Below are positions 1 through 10,482 of a DNA stretch of 64,000 nt, one piece after another (the stretch's first letter is position 1; each line of letters begins with the position of its first letter). This DNA is from Massilia sp. Bi118 (GTDB taxonomy: Bacteria; Pseudomonadota; Gammaproteobacteria; Burkholderiales; Burkholderiaceae_D): NCBI RefSeq assembly GCF_918697865.1, contig NZ_CAKKMV010000006.1:186001-250000 (forward strand), in the 5' to 3' direction. The position numbers were made by a program, and so were the translations under genes. Below the pieces are notes generated by a model. The model made no database searches. It worked only from the letters and a program-made list of their open reading frames with translations, and was not told the origin of the DNA.

Positions 1-1086
<1,086 letters not shown>

Positions 1087-1130
1087 TTAAACCGCGTTTT
1101 CCTAGACCCGTGTTTCTAAAATATCCAGCA

Positions 1131-1586
1131 TCAAACCGGATAGCTCTCCGGCGATCGCAACTCCGCAAACTGTTCGATACTGCCGATCCTTACCGTCACC
1201 GGATTCAAACTGGCCTGCGGCGACATCGAGCGCCAGGCGAATTTCCATTCCTTTTCGCGGGCTTCGGCCTCGCTCTTGCTGAAGGCCAGGCCCAGGCGCG
1301 AGCGCACGCCGTATTCGACCGGGCCGTCGATGCCGGCCCAGTTGGGCAGCGTGCGCTGGACCGCGCGGTGCAGGCGCTCGCCGAATTCTTCGGTGTTGTG
1401 GATGACCAGGCAGGCGTCGGCCGGGCCCAGCGCGGTGAACAGCTGCTTGTCCCAGGCCTGCGAAAAGGACAGGGTCAGGAAGCCGTTCGCCGGCAGCAGG
1501 CGGAACTGGCCGGCGCTGAGCGCCTGTTCCAGGTCGGAGCGCATGCCATAGCGATGCAGGGTGGGAGGACGTTGGTAGTCGTGCAT
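1131..1586 (-). CDS. Conserved hypothetical protein, 151 aa
   Basis: I do not recognise a named family. The 151-residue protein is soluble, with no signal peptide or membrane segment. It begins MHDYQRPPTLHRYGMRSDLEQAL and has a mixed alpha/beta composition. It is the third gene of a minus-strand run: the prolyl aminopeptidase, the DUF2721 protein and this gene are separated by only 6 and 21 bases, so co-transcription from the promoter before pip is likely. Codon use matches the neighbours, which supports a real gene. Confidence 0.7.
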   Translation of the reverse strand: MHDYQRPPTLHRYGMRSDLEQALSAGQFRLLPANGFLTLSFSQAWDKQLFTALGPADACLVIHNTEEFGERLHRAVQRTLPNWAGIDGPVEYGVRSRLGLAFSKSEAEAREKEWKFAWRSMSPQASLNPVTVRIGSIEQFAELRSPESYPV

Positions 1587-1607
1587 AAACTGGTCTTTCG
1601 GTTGATT

Positions 1608-2045
1608 CTAACGGGCGGTGTCATGCAGATGCATGCGCATGTAGCGGAAGGAGACAAACACCTCGCGCAGCAGGAAAATGAAACTGGCGATCAGGGCCAC
1701 CATCGCCAGCACGAACATGCCGGCGATGTAGCGATCGAGCGGCAGGTTGGCCGTGTCGTCGAGGAACAGGAAGGCGATGATCACGCAGATCAGGAAGCCG
1801 CAGGCGGTGCTGGCGGTCAGCGCATAGTTGATCAGCTGCCAGCGCGTGTAGAGCACGTCCAGCTCCTCGCTGCATTCCTCGTTCGGGGCCTTGCGCAGCT
1901 CGTCCTTGAGCACGCGGGTGCGGTCGATGATGCGCGCCAGGCGGTTCATCAGCACGGTCAGCTTGGTGGCCACGCCGGTGAGCAGGAACACGGGCGCGAT
2001 GGCAAGCTGGATGACGTGGCCGATGTCGTTGGTCTGGATGTTCAT
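1608..2045 (-). CDS. DUF2721 family inner-membrane protein
   Basis: The 145-residue protein has three hydrophobic segments: around 12-30, 75-95 and 108-128. Between the first two lies a charged stretch with NRLARIIDRTRVLKDELR, a pattern I associate with DUF2721. Family function is unknown. It starts 6 bases after the pip stop codon, so it is translated from the pip message. The C-terminal tail (RYMRMHLHD) is cytoplasmic by the positive-inside rule. Confidence 0.75.
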   Translation of the reverse strand: MNIQTNDIGHVIQLAIAPVFLLTGVATKLTVLMNRLARIIDRTRVLKDELRKAPNEECSEELDVLYTRWQLINYALTASTACGFLICVIIAFLFLDDTANLPLDRYIAGMFVLAMVALIASFIFLLREVFVSFRYMRMHLHDTAR

Positions 2046-2051
2046 GAGCTC

Positions 2052-3023
2052 TTATTCGAATTTGCCGAAACGCTTGAACTGCTCGGTCGCGGCAACCAGG
2101 GCGCGTGCGATGCCATGTTCCAGCGCGCCGTGGCCGGCGTCCGGAATCATGCGCAGGCGCGAGCCGGGCCAGGCCTGGTGCAGGCGGTAGGCCGACAGCG
2201 GCGGGCAGATCACGTCGTAGCGGCCCTGCACGATCACCGCCGGCAGGTGGGCGATGCGCCCGACGTCGCGGATCAGCTGGTCGTCCTCGAGGAAGGCGCC
2301 GTTCGCCATGTAGTGCGACTCGAGCCGGCCGACGCCCAGGTCGAGGGTGTCGGACGAGGTCTCCTCTTCCTGTGGCAGCAGGAACACGCGGCGGCCCTCG
2401 AAGCGGCTCCAGGCGCGCGCGGCCGGCCAGTACTGCTGCGGATCGTCGCACAGCAGGCGGCGCGTATAGGCTTTCAAGAGGTCGCCGCGCTCCTCGATCG
2501 GAATCGGGGCGATGAATTCGTCGTACAGCTCGGGATAGAACCACTGCACGCCGTACAGGAAGAACTCGATCTCGGCCGGCGTGCACAGGAAGATCCCGCG
2601 CAGCACGAAGCCGAGGCAGCGCTCCGGATGCGCCTGCCCGTAGGCCAGCGCCAGGGTCGAGCCCCAGGAGCCGCCGAACACCAGCCAGCGCTCGATGCCG
2701 AACATGCCGCGCAGGCGTTCGATGTCCTCGATCAGCAGCTGGGTCGTGTTGTTGCGCCACTCGCCCAGCGGGGTCGACTTGCCGGCGCCGCGCTGGTCGA
2801 ACAGGATCACGCGGTAGACCGCCGGGTCGAAGAAGCGCCGGTGCTGCGGCGACAGTCCGGCGCCGGGACCGCCGTGCAGGAAGATCACCGGGATCCCGTT
2901 CGGGTTGCCCACCTCTTCCCAATAGATCGTGTGGAGGCCGTCGACGGCCAGCATGCCGTGACGGTTGGGCAGGATGGGCGGGAACAGCGACGGTGGAATG
3001 GCGGGCATGGGCATGGTTTTCAT
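2052..3023 (-). CDS. pip: Prolyl aminopeptidase (proline iminopeptidase)
   Basis: This 323-residue cytoplasmic alpha/beta hydrolase removes N-terminal proline from peptides (peptidase family S33). Visible signatures are HGGPGAGLSP (oxyanion hole), DQRGAGKSTP, and GGSWGSTLALAY with the nucleophilic Ser; the Asp and His of the triad lie towards the C-terminus (DAGHGALE carries the His). I chose the ATG at 3023 (MKTMPMPA). A longer frame opens at 3065, but a promoter-like TTTGAT-17-TACAAT lies at 3066-3038, downstream of that ATG. The message would then begin only about 8 bases before 3023, almost leaderless. First gene of a three-gene run. Confidence 0.92.
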   Translation of the reverse strand: MKTMPMPAIPPSLFPPILPNRHGMLAVDGLHTIYWEEVGNPNGIPVIFLHGGPGAGLSPQHRRFFDPAVYRVILFDQRGAGKSTPLGEWRNNTTQLLIEDIERLRGMFGIERWLVFGGSWGSTLALAYGQAHPERCLGFVLRGIFLCTPAEIEFFLYGVQWFYPELYDEFIAPIPIEERGDLLKAYTRRLLCDDPQQYWPAARAWSRFEGRRVFLLPQEEETSSDTLDLGVGRLESHYMANGAFLEDDQLIRDVGRIAHLPAVIVQGRYDVICPPLSAYRLHQAWPGSRLRMIPDAGHGALEHGIARALVAATEQFKRFGKFE

Positions 3024-3037
3024 GGAGCGACAGCCCG

Positions 3038-3066
3038 ATTGTAGCGCACCGCCCGGCCGTATCAAA
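3038..3066 (-). promoter_or_regulatory. Sigma-70-type promoter of pip
   Basis: Read on the minus strand, TTTGAT (3066-3061) and TACAAT (3043-3038) are separated by 17 bases. The predicted start of transcription is near 3031, within ten bases of the chosen pip start codon. The hexamers match the consensus at 4 of 6 and 5 of 6 positions. Confidence 0.55.
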
Positions 3067-3072
3067 CGAGCA

Positions 3073-4377
3073 TCAGAAGAAGGTGTTCAATGCCCCACGC
3101 ACCAGGTAGTCGTCGTCCACCGCCAGCAACAAGGGCCAGCGGTCGAAGGTCGTGCACGGATGCGAGATGCCGCAGCCGACCAGGTCGCCGACCGCCAGGC
3201 TGTCGCGGATGGGGTCACCCTCCGGCAGGCGCAGGTAGGCGTGCTGGTCGTTCATCTTGACGATCTCGCAGGCGGCCGGCAGCGCATGCGGCGCGCCCGG
3301 GCCGGGACGGTGGGTCCACAGCGGCACCGGCAGGCCGGCGTCGTGCGAAGCGTCGCGCTTGCCCATGGTGAGAATGGCCAGGCCCGGTTCCGGGCGCGAC
3401 TGCACCACGCTCCAGATCTCCAGCGCCGGACGCAGCCCCTCGCCGGGCTTGATGCCCTCGCGCTGGTCGAGGCGCTGCAGCTGGACCTGGTACATGCCAT
3501 GGTCGCTGGTGAGGTAGCAGCCGCTGCGCAGCACCGGGCGCAGGGGCCGCGACAAGCCGTGCAAGCCCTGGAAGCCGCGTGCCACCAGGTCGAAGAAACC
3601 GGAACCGCCGGCCGTGACCAGGATCTCGGGGCTGCCGAACAGGCCCTCGTCGTCCGCTTCCAGCACCAGTGCGCACAGTTGACGCACGAAGTCCTCGACC
3701 GCGCGCGGGTCGTCCAACAAACCCTCGTAGCCTTCGAAGCCGGCCAGCAGCAGGCCAGGGGCGCCTTCGACCGCGCGCGCCACCGTCATCGCCTCCTCCG
3801 GTGTGCGGCAGCCGGCGCGCTTGCCGGACAGGCCGAGTTCGACCAGCACCGGCAGCGGCCGGGAAAGCGGATGCCGAGCGACTTCCTCGGCGAGTCGCGC
3901 CACCCCGGCCAGCGAGTCGGCCAGCACGAAACATTCGAAGTCCGGATCGTCGTGCAGCAGCTGCAGCACGGCGCGCACGTCGCTTCTCGCCACCAGCTGG
4001 TTCGCGACCAGCACGCGGCGCACGCCGAAGCGGTGCGCCACCTGCACCTGCACGGCGTTCGCCAGGGTGATGCCCCAGGCGCCGTTGGCGAGCTGGGCGC
4101 CGAACAATTGCGGGCTCATGGTGGTCTTGCCGTGCGGCGCCAGCTCGACTTTGTTGCGCTCGCAAAAGGCGCGCATCCAGTCCAGGTTGTGGCGCAGCGC
4201 CGAGGTTTTCAGGACGGCGACCGGAAAGCTGGTGTCGCCATGCAGCAGCTTCCAGCCCTGCACGCCGATCGCGCCCTGGCGCAGCGGCGCCGTGATCGGC
4301 AAGCCTTTGACGCCGGGCTGCAATACTTGTTCTTCGAGACTGGACAGCGCAAGGCCGCCGTGGGGCAAGGCATTCAT
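3073..4377 (-). CDS. PLP-dependent amino acid deaminase / D-threonine aldolase-like protein
   Basis: The 434-residue protein has an alanine-racemase-like N-terminal barrel and a C-terminal D-serine-dehydratase-like domain. The probable Schiff-base lysine is in ELAPHGKTTMSP. HPCTTFDRW near the C-terminus resembles the metal-binding His/Cys site of DSD1-type D-serine dehydratases. Relatives act on D-amino acids (D-serine dehydratase, D-threonine aldolase) or are annotated only as amino acid deaminase; the substrate cannot be read from sequence. Its start overlaps the stop of the DUF2750 gene (ATGA at 4374-4377), so the two are translationally coupled. Confidence 0.8.
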   Translation of the reverse strand: MNALPHGGLALSSLEEQVLQPGVKGLPITAPLRQGAIGVQGWKLLHGDTSFPVAVLKTSALRHNLDWMRAFCERNKVELAPHGKTTMSPQLFGAQLANGAWGITLANAVQVQVAHRFGVRRVLVANQLVARSDVRAVLQLLHDDPDFECFVLADSLAGVARLAEEVARHPLSRPLPVLVELGLSGKRAGCRTPEEAMTVARAVEGAPGLLLAGFEGYEGLLDDPRAVEDFVRQLCALVLEADDEGLFGSPEILVTAGGSGFFDLVARGFQGLHGLSRPLRPVLRSGCYLTSDHGMYQVQLQRLDQREGIKPGEGLRPALEIWSVVQSRPEPGLAILTMGKRDASHDAGLPVPLWTHRPGPGAPHALPAACEIVKMNDQHAYLRLPEGDPIRDSLAVGDLVGCGISHPCTTFDRWPLLLAVDDDYLVRGALNTFF

Positions 4378-4775
4378 GGGTTCCTCTGACTACTCAAACG
4401 CTTCAATTCATCGTCCAGGTCGCGCAGCAGCAAGCCGGCGCTCGGCATCACGTCGCGCGCGCCCGGGGTATAGAACACGCCGGTGGCGATGCCGTCCTGC
4501 TCCAGCTGGGGCAGCAGCTCGCCGACCAGTTCGTCCAGCGGAAACGACTGCGGCTCATAGCCGGTCCACTCGTAATCCGCGCATATTTTCGCAAATTCGC
4601 TGTCCGGCCACAGCGGAAACACCAGGGTGCCGTCTTCCTTCTTCGCCAGCGCCCAGCCGTTGCGGAACAGGCTCCAGACAGTGCGCGTTGCAGCCACGCG
4701 TTGAATGAAATATTCGTAGCGCTGCGGACCGGGGAGCATCACGGTTTCCTGGACCTGCCTGGTATCGATTGCCAT
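4374..4775 (-). CDS. DUF2750 family protein
   Basis: This small soluble protein (133 aa) has the DUF2750 pattern: RYEYFIQRVAATRTVWSL, GWALAKKEDGTLVFPLW and a later PLDELVGELLPQL. No function is established for the family. I place the start at 4775 (MAIDTRQ), preceded by GAGG 8 bases upstream; the frame extends to 4823, but that extension lacks a comparable site. It ends in a four-base overlap with the downstream deaminase gene. Confidence 0.75.
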   Translation of the reverse strand: MAIDTRQVQETVMLPGPQRYEYFIQRVAATRTVWSLFRNGWALAKKEDGTLVFPLWPDSEFAKICADYEWTGYEPQSFPLDELVGELLPQLEQDGIATGVFYTPGARDVMPSAGLLLRDLDDELKRLSSQRNP

Positions 4776-4852
4776 GCTTGCCGCCTCGTCCTTGTCGTCA
4801 TTGTGAGGCCGAGGATACGACAAGGGGCCGCAGGCATGGCGCAGCCCAGCGG

Positions 4853-5578
4853 CTACTCTTCTTCCAGCAGCTGCTGCAGGCGGCGCGGATAATGGTTCAG
4901 GAAGTCGCGCGTGACCGCGTAGTGCTCGGTGTCCTCGTAGTCGACATGGCTGATGCCTGTTTCATCGAACAGCAGGATTTTGGCGCGCTGATAGGCCAGC
5001 AGGATGGGCGAATGGGTGGCGATGATGAACTGGGAGCCGGCCTTGACCAGACGGTCGATGACGGACAAGGCGGCCAGCTGGCGGTTGGGCGATAGTGCGG
5101 CTTCGGGTTCGTCCAGCAGGTAGAGCCCGCCATCGCGAAAATTGGACATCAGGTCCATGAATGCTTCGCCATGCGAACGCAGGTGCAGCCCGCGCCCGTT
5201 GCGGACGCTGCCGCCGACTTCATCCATATAGGTGAAGACGTTGAACAAACTTTCCGCGCGCAGGAAATAGCTTGCGCTCGGCTGCCGGAAACTTTTCACG
5301 AGTTTCAGGTAACCGTGCAGCGGCGACACCGCCTGCTGCTCGCGCAGCACGCTGCGGTTGCCGCCCTCGGCCGGCATGCCCAGCTCCACCGCGATGGCTT
5401 CCAGCACGGTCGACTTGCCGGCGCCGTTCTCGCCGACGAAGAAAGTCACGTCCGGATGCGGCTCCAGCAGGCCGAGTTCGCGCACGGCGGGAATCGTGAA
5501 CGGATATTCGTCGAGGTCGGGCTCGGCGCCTGGCGCGATCGCAACCGAGCGCAAATAGGGTTTGGCGGCAAAGGACAT
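4853..5578 (-). CDS. AAA family ATPase (RecF/SMC-like, ABC-type head)
   Basis: A compact ATPase of 241 residues. Walker A is GENGAGKST at 49-57, a signature-like LRSHGEAF lies near 133-140, Walker B is YLLDEPEAALSP near 153-164, and the switch His is in IIATHSP near 190. There is no coiled coil or transmembrane part, so it is a stand-alone head domain of the AAA_21/YbjD type. Such proteins are found alone or in defence cassettes. Here no nuclease or toxin gene is adjacent, so a housekeeping or orphan role is as likely. The start follows GAGAGG. Confidence 0.82.
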   Translation of the reverse strand: MSFAAKPYLRSVAIAPGAEPDLDEYPFTIPAVRELGLLEPHPDVTFFVGENGAGKSTVLEAIAVELGMPAEGGNRSVLREQQAVSPLHGYLKLVKSFRQPSASYFLRAESLFNVFTYMDEVGGSVRNGRGLHLRSHGEAFMDLMSNFRDGGLYLLDEPEAALSPNRQLAALSVIDRLVKAGSQFIIATHSPILLAYQRAKILLFDETGISHVDYEDTEHYAVTRDFLNHYPRRLQQLLEEE

Positions 5579-5596
5579 GACAGCCTCTCACATAGC

Positions 5597-5623
5597 AAAA
5601 CACCGCCCGGAGGCGGTGTTTCA
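5597..5623 (-). terminator. Terminator of phaB
   Basis: The minus strand reads AACACCGCC, loop TCCG, GGCGGTGTT, then TTG, 20-46 bases after the phaB stop codon. The nine-pair GC-rich stem ends in a short T tract. It also separates phaB from the AAA ATPase gene. Confidence 0.75.
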
Positions 5624-5642
5624 AAGCAGCAAACGGCCCAGC

Positions 5643-6383
5643 TTACTGCATGTGCTGGCCGCCGTTGATGGCGATGTTGGCGCCGGTCACGAAGGCTGCC
5701 TCGTCCGAGGACAGGTAGGCGACCAGGCCGGCCACTTCTTCCGGCTTGCCCAGGCGGCCCATCGGGATCTGCGGCAGGATCTTCGATTCCAGCACTTCGC
5801 TCGGGATGTCGGTCACCATCTTGGTGCCGATATAGCCCGGCGAGATGGTGTTCACGGTCACGCCCTTGCGCGCCACTTCCAGCGCCAGCGCCTTGGTGAA
5901 GCCGTGGATGCCGGCCTTGGCCGCCGAGTAGTTGGTTTGGCCGAAGGCGCCCTTCGAGCCGTTGACCGACGAGATGTTGATGACCCGGCCCCAGCCGCGC
6001 TCGACCATGCCATCGCAGACCGGCTTGGTCATGTTGAACACGGAATCCAGGTTGGTCTTCATGACCGCATCCCAGTTGACCTTGTCCATCTTCTTGAAGG
6101 TCATGTCGCGCGTGATACCGGCATTGTTCACCAGCACGTCCACCGGACCCACTTCCTGGGTCACCTTGGCCACGCAGGCCTGGGCCGAATCGTAGTCGGC
6201 AACGTCGCACTCGTAGGCCTTGAATTCGTAGCCCTGTTCCTTCATGGCGGCGAGCCAGCCCTCGGCCTTCTTGCTGCCCGGAGAATACGTCGTCACGACC
6301 GTATAGCCGAGCGCCAGCAGCTTGATGCTGATTGCTTCACCGAGTCCGCCCATGCCGCCAGTCACTAATGCCACTCTTGCCAT
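5643..6383 (-). CDS. phaB: Acetoacetyl-CoA reductase
   Basis: The 246-residue short-chain dehydrogenase reduces acetoacetyl-CoA to (R)-3-hydroxybutyryl-CoA with NADPH, the second step of polyhydroxybutyrate synthesis. The nucleotide-binding motif is TGGMGGLG (8-15), NNAG is at 86-89, and the catalytic set is Ser138/139, Tyr152 and Lys156 (YSAAK). TYSPGSKKAEGW and QTNYSAAKAGIHGF follow the PhaB pattern. AGGAGAAG lies just before the ATG. phaA is 70 bases upstream in the same direction; no phaC synthase gene is in the window. Confidence 0.95.
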   Translation of the reverse strand: MARVALVTGGMGGLGEAISIKLLALGYTVVTTYSPGSKKAEGWLAAMKEQGYEFKAYECDVADYDSAQACVAKVTQEVGPVDVLVNNAGITRDMTFKKMDKVNWDAVMKTNLDSVFNMTKPVCDGMVERGWGRVINISSVNGSKGAFGQTNYSAAKAGIHGFTKALALEVARKGVTVNTISPGYIGTKMVTDIPSEVLESKILPQIPMGRLGKPEEVAGLVAYLSSDEAAFVTGANIAINGGQHMQ

Positions 6384-6453
6384 TGTCTTCTCCTAGTTTT
6401 TACGAACCTGTCAGAACTGCTTGTTCTCGTTGAACGTCCTTAACCCCGATGAC

Positions 6454-7629
6454 TCAGCGCTCGACCGCCAGCGCGACGCCCATGCCGCCGCCGATGCACA
6501 GGCTGGCCAAGCCTTTCTTGGCATCGCGGCGCACCATTTCGTGCAATAAGGTCACCAGCACGCGGGCGCCGGACGCGCCGATCGGGTGGCCCAGTGCAAT
6601 GGCGCCGCCGTTGACGTTGATCTTGGAGGTATCCCAGCCCATCTGCTTGTTGACGGCGACGGCCTGGGCCGCGAAGGCTTCGTTGATTTCCATCAGGTCG
6701 ACGTCTTCGTGCGTCCAGCCGGCCTTTTCCAGGCAGGCGCGCGCCGCCGGCACCGGGCCCATGCCCATGATGGTCGGGTCCAGGCCCGACAGCGAATAGG
6801 CCTTGATGCGGGCGATCGGGGTCAGGCCCAGTTCCTTGGCCTTCGAAGCCGACATCAGGATCACGGCGGCGGCGCCGTCATTCAGGCCGGAGGCATTGCC
6901 GGCGGTGACCGAACCTTCCTTGTTGAAGGCTGGGCGCAGGCTGGCCAGGCCTTCCAGGGTGGCGCCATGCTTCGGATACTCGTCGGTATCGAAGACGGTC
7001 GGGCCCTTCTTGGACGGGATTTCGATGGGGATGATCTCATCCTTGAACTTGCCGTCCTTCATGGCGGCTTCGGCCTTCAGCTGGGATTGCAGCGCGAATT
7101 CGTCCTGCTCGGCGCGCGAAATCTCGAACTTGCGGGCCACGTTCTCGGCGGTCACGCCCATGTGGTACTGGTTGTAGACGTCCCACAGGCCGTCGACGAT
7201 CATGGTGTCGGTCATCTTGACGTCGCCCATGCGGAAGCCGTCGCGCGAACCGTTCAGCACGTGCGGCGAGGCGCTCATGTTTTCCTGGCCGCCGGCGATG
7301 ACGATCTCGGCGTCGCCGCACTTGATGGCCTGGGCCGCCAGGTGGACCGCGCGCAGGCCGCTGCCGCAAACCACGTTCAGGGTGGAGGCGGGGACGCTGT
7401 CGGGCAGGCCGGCCTTGATCACGGCCTGGCGCGCCGGGTTCTGGCCGACGCCGGCGGTCAGCACCTGGCCCATGATGACTTCGCTGACGGCGGCCGGATC
7501 GATGCCGGTCCTGGCCATCAGCTGCTTGATCACCTGCGCGCCCAGTTCCGTGGCAGGGACCTTCGAGAGGGTGCCGCCGAATTTGCCGATGGCGGTGCGG
7601 CCGGCGGCCACGATGACGACGTCTTCCAT
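6454..7629 (-). CDS. phaA: Acetyl-CoA acetyltransferase (beta-ketothiolase)
   Basis: This thiolase of 391 residues condenses two acetyl-CoA to acetoacetyl-CoA, feeding PhaB. The acyl-accepting Cys88 (VVCGSGL), His348 ([10 protein letters not shown]) and Cys378 (LCIGGGMG) sit at the canonical positions. The NEAFA motif is present. The length is typical for PhaA. GGAGA precedes the start. It is the first gene of phaAB, transcribed away from minCDE. The 272-base gap upstream is AT-rich and probably holds both promoters. Confidence 0.95.
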   Translation of the reverse strand: MEDVVIVAAGRTAIGKFGGTLSKVPATELGAQVIKQLMARTGIDPAAVSEVIMGQVLTAGVGQNPARQAVIKAGLPDSVPASTLNVVCGSGLRAVHLAAQAIKCGDAEIVIAGGQENMSASPHVLNGSRDGFRMGDVKMTDTMIVDGLWDVYNQYHMGVTAENVARKFEISRAEQDEFALQSQLKAEAAMKDGKFKDEIIPIEIPSKKGPTVFDTDEYPKHGATLEGLASLRPAFNKEGSVTAGNASGLNDGAAAVILMSASKAKELGLTPIARIKAYSLSGLDPTIMGMGPVPAARACLEKAGWTHEDVDLMEINEAFAAQAVAVNKQMGWDTSKINVNGGAIALGHPIGASGARVLVTLLHEMVRRDAKKGLASLCIGGGMGVALAVER

Positions 7630-7901
7630 ATCAATCTCCGAAAAATAAGCCTGTTGGGCAGAAAGCCAACAATGTTAGATGCATCCCTAGTAAGACGTTT
7701 AAGCAAAATCAATCTTATCAGTTTATTTATTGAAGAGAACTGCGAAAACTACTTAGGAGATTATTGCTGAGCATCTCTTATTGTTCAGTTTTTTATCTAT
7801 GGAAATACCCGTTGCCGCCTATAACCAAAGGGCTGAAACCCTTTACCTTTCAAGGAAATTTCACAGTAGAATGCACGGGCTAGTGCCAACCAGAACGTTT
7901 T
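7630..7901. promoter_or_regulatory. Divergent intergenic region phaA / minC
   Basis: These 272 bases separate two divergent operons and are clearly richer in A+T than the genes around them, especially 7660-7800. A hairpin AAAGGG-N6-CCCTTT lies near 7827-7844. TAGAAT at 7867-7872 could be the minC -10 box, but no good -35 is visible at the right spacing. I see no coding potential here. Confidence 0.5.
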
Positions 7902-8705
7902 ATGTCCAAGAGCCCGACTTCCTTACCCATCGAAATCAAGATTTCCACGGTCGTGGCTATTTCGACCATCCTGCATTCGGCCGATCCGATCGCGATCGAT
8001 GCCGCACTCAAGCAGATGACCGGGGGGGTTTCGGACTTTTTCGAAGATGAATTCGCCGTCATCGACATCGCCGGCATCGCCGACGATGCCGTGCAAGTCG
8101 ACTGGCCGGCGCTGGTGGCGCTGCTGAAGAATTACCGCCTGAACGCGGTCGCGGTGCGCGGCGCCCCGGCGGCGGTGCACGAGACGATCCGCAGCCATGG
8201 GCTGTTCCTCGACGACGGCTCGAGCGGGGTGCGGCCAGCCGACGCGCGTGCCCCTGAAACGCGGGCCGCAATCCCGGCAGCGCGCGAGGAAGCCCCGGCT
8301 GCGCCGGCTCCCGCCCCGACGCCTGCGCCCACTCCCGCGCCGCTACCGGCGGCGCCGGCCCAGGCCATGATCGTCGATACCCCGGTGCGCGCCGGCCAGC
8401 GCATCTATGCACGCGGCACTGACCTGATCATCACGGCAGTCGTCAACAACGGCGCCGAGATCATCGCCGACGGCAGCATCCACGTGTATGCGCCGCTGCA
8501 CGGCCGCGCCCTGGCCGGCGCCTCCGGCAATGCGGATGCGCGCATCTTTGCGCTGGCGATGCAGCCTGAACTGGTGTCGATCGCGGGTGTTTATCGGACG
8601 TTCGACGAAGGTTTCCCGACAGAACTGTCGCGCCAGCCGGCACAAATCCGTTTGGTTGGCGACCGAATCGATATATCATCGCTGGGTTCGGCGCCTCGCG
8701 CCTGA
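7902..8705 (+). CDS. minC: Septum site-determining protein MinC
   Basis: MinC (267 aa) blocks FtsZ ring assembly away from mid-cell when recruited to the membrane by MinD. The N-terminal FtsZ-antagonist domain covers about 1-105. It is joined by a long Pro/Ala linker (about 120-150, alternating PAPTPAP) to the C-terminal beta-helix (VRAGQRIYARGTDLIITAVV, GAEIIADGSIHVYAPLHGRALAG) that dimerises and binds MinD. It is the first gene of minCDE, 44 bases before minD. Confidence 0.95.
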   Translation: MSKSPTSLPIEIKISTVVAISTILHSADPIAIDAALKQMTGGVSDFFEDEFAVIDIAGIADDAVQVDWPALVALLKNYRLNAVAVRGAPAAVHETIRSHGLFLDDGSSGVRPADARAPETRAAIPAAREEAPAAPAPAPTPAPTPAPLPAAPAQAMIVDTPVRAGQRIYARGTDLIITAVVNNGAEIIADGSIHVYAPLHGRALAGASGNADARIFALAMQPELVSIAGVYRTFDEGFPTELSRQPAQIRLVGDRIDISSLGSAPRA

Positions 8706-8749
8706 GCTACCCGGCACTGACCAGATACTGAATAGGACTGAAATATTTC

Positions 8750-9565
8750 ATGGCAAGAATTATCGTTGTAACGTCCGGCAAGGGCGGTGTGGGCAAGACC
8801 ACTTCGAGCGCGAGCTTCTCGACCGGCCTGGCAATGCGCGGGTTCAAGACCGCGGTCATCGACTTCGACGTCGGCCTGCGTAACCTCGACCTGATCATGG
8901 GTTGCGAACGCCGCGTGGTGTACGACCTGATCAACGTGGTAAACAAGGAAGCGACGCTGACGCAGGCCCTGATCAAGGACAAGCATTGCGAAAACCTGTT
9001 CATCCTGCCGGCCTCGCAGACCCGCGACAAGGACGCCCTGACCGAAGACGGCGTCGAGCGCGTGCTCAACGATCTGGTGCAGATGGGCTTCGACTACATC
9101 ATCTGCGATTCGCCGGCCGGCATCGAGCATGGCGCGCTGATGGCCCTGACCTTCGCCGACGAAGCCGTCATCGTCACCAACCCGGAAGTCTCGTCGGTAC
9201 GCGACTCCGACCGCATCCTCGGCATCCTGCAGGCGAAATCGCGCCGCGCCCAGAGCGGCGGCGAGCCGGTCAAGGAACACCTGCTGATCACCCGTTACTC
9301 GCCGCGCCGCGTGGAAAACGACGAAATGCTGTCCTACGAGGACGTCCAGGAAATCCTGCGCATTCCGCTGATCGGCATCATTCCGGAATCGGAAGCCGTA
9401 CTGCACGCCTCGAACCAGGGCAACCCGGCGATCCACTTCAAGGACACCGACGTCGCCCAGGCTTACCAGGACGTGGTCGGCCGCTTCCTCGGCGAAGAGA
9501 TCCCGCTGCGCTACACCAGCTACGAGAAGCCGGGCTTCCTGCAGCGCCTGTTTGGAGCAAAGTGA
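8750..9565 (+). CDS. minD: Septum site-determining ATPase MinD
   Basis: The 271-residue deviant-Walker ATPase binds the membrane as an ATP dimer, carries MinC there and is released by MinE. The P-loop is [10 protein letters not shown] (9-18) with the signature first Lys. [10 protein letters not shown] is the switch region. The C-terminal amphipathic membrane helix follows YTSYEKPGF (LQRLFGAK). Length and ending are typical. Its stop codon is one base before the minE start. Confidence 0.97.
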   Translation: MARIIVVTSGKGGVGKTTSSASFSTGLAMRGFKTAVIDFDVGLRNLDLIMGCERRVVYDLINVVNKEATLTQALIKDKHCENLFILPASQTRDKDALTEDGVERVLNDLVQMGFDYIICDSPAGIEHGALMALTFADEAVIVTNPEVSSVRDSDRILGILQAKSRRAQSGGEPVKEHLLITRYSPRRVENDEMLSYEDVQEILRIPLIGIIPESEAVLHASNQGNPAIHFKDTDVAQAYQDVVGRFLGEEIPLRYTSYEKPGFLQRLFGAK

Positions 9566-9566
9566 C

Positions 9567-9818
9567 ATGCCTCTGCTTTCATTCCTGTTTCCTCAGAAAC
9601 AGAAAAGTGCGGGTGCGGCCAAGGAAAGGCTGCAGATCATCATCGCCCGCGAACGCGGCGGCCGGGGCGGTCCGGACTTCCTGCCGGCCCTGCACCGCGA
9701 ACTGATCGAAGTGATCTCGAAGTACACCAAGGTCAACGCGGACGACATCAAGATCTCGCTCGACCGCCAGGGCAACCTGGAAGTCCTCGACGTCAACGTG
9801 GTCCTGCCGGACGCTTAA
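9567..9818 (+). CDS. minE: Cell division topological specificity factor MinE
   Basis: MinE (83 aa) stimulates MinD ATPase activity and drives pole-to-pole oscillation. The N-terminal part ([10 protein letters not shown]) is the membrane-binding helix, followed by the anti-MinCD segment with [15 protein letters not shown] and a C-terminal dimerisation domain. I start it at 9567, one base after the minD stop; a frame opening at 9552 would overlap minD. It ends in a four-base overlap of stop codons with the convergent gene at 9815. Confidence 0.95.
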   Translation: MPLLSFLFPQKQKSAGAAKERLQIIIARERGGRGGPDFLPALHRELIEVISKYTKVNADDIKISLDRQGNLEVLDVNVVLPDA

Positions 9819-10348
9819 GCCGGCGCCGCTGTCTTTTGTCCTACCTCCTGCGCCACCCTGGCGCAGGCTTCCACGTGCTGGTACCCCATCTGGCGGAACA
9901 GCGCGAACCCGATCGCCGCGGAGGCGATCTGCCCCGCCAGCGGGACGATCTTGGTGGCCGACTTGGCCGCCAGCTTGGCCCCTGACTTCTGTAACAGTTT
10001 CAGCACAAGTTCCTTGGTCACCAGCTTGCCCACCAGCGTACTGCCCAGCGCCGCCATCGCCTGGTAAGTCACGACCCGCATATGCGGCTGCAGCGCCTCG
10101 ATCTGCGCGGGTGTGAGTCCGAAGTCCTTGTTGATGGCCTCGACCATGGAGGCGAAACTGGTGAGATCCGCCACGATGTCCACGCCGGGGATCGGCACCG
10201 CCGAGATGCCGGCCGAGATCGCCGCCTTCCTGCGCACCAGCGCCCGGCAGCGCTCGCGTACCCGGCCGATGTCGTCGCTCGAGAGCGGCAGCACGGCCAC
10301 CGTCCCGGTACCGGTCTGTGTCTTTTTTCTGAAGATTTTCTTGAGCAT
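9815..10348 (-). CDS. Hypothetical protein with a DUF697/EcsC-like hydrophobic domain
   Basis: 177 residues long. A basic N-terminus ([11 protein letters not shown]) is followed by a [23 protein letters not shown] segment, then [11 protein letters not shown], a helix-rich middle and a glycine/alanine-rich hydrophobic C-terminal region (about 135-165). The pattern resembles DUF697 or EcsC-type proteins, but I cannot assign it firmly. The frame continues upstream for 250 codons; I reject that extension because GGGGAAAGG lies just before the ATG at 10348 and the upstream part is antisense to the regulator gene. It is convergent with minE. Confidence 0.65.
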   Translation of the reverse strand: MLKKIFRKKTQTGTGTVAVLPLSSDDIGRVRERCRALVRRKAAISAGISAVPIPGVDIVADLTSFASMVEAINKDFGLTPAQIEALQPHMRVVTYQAMAALGSTLVGKLVTKELVLKLLQKSGAKLAAKSATKIVPLAGQIASAAIGFALFRQMGYQHVEACARVAQEVGQKTAAPA

Positions 10349-10482
10349 CGCCTTTCCCCGGTTTGCTTTCGTAAGGACAGTGTAGCCCGCCTGCTGTGGA
10401 TGCGTTGTCACGGCTGTGACGCTATTCCCCAACGAAAATGTAAATTTATCTGAAGCATATGTAGCTTTGATTTTAAAAAGTC

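Noticed and set aside
4853..5578. AAA ATPase as part of a defence system (OLD/Septu/Gabija-like)
   Set aside because: No nuclease, toxin or other defence gene is adjacent, and the flanks are metabolic genes.
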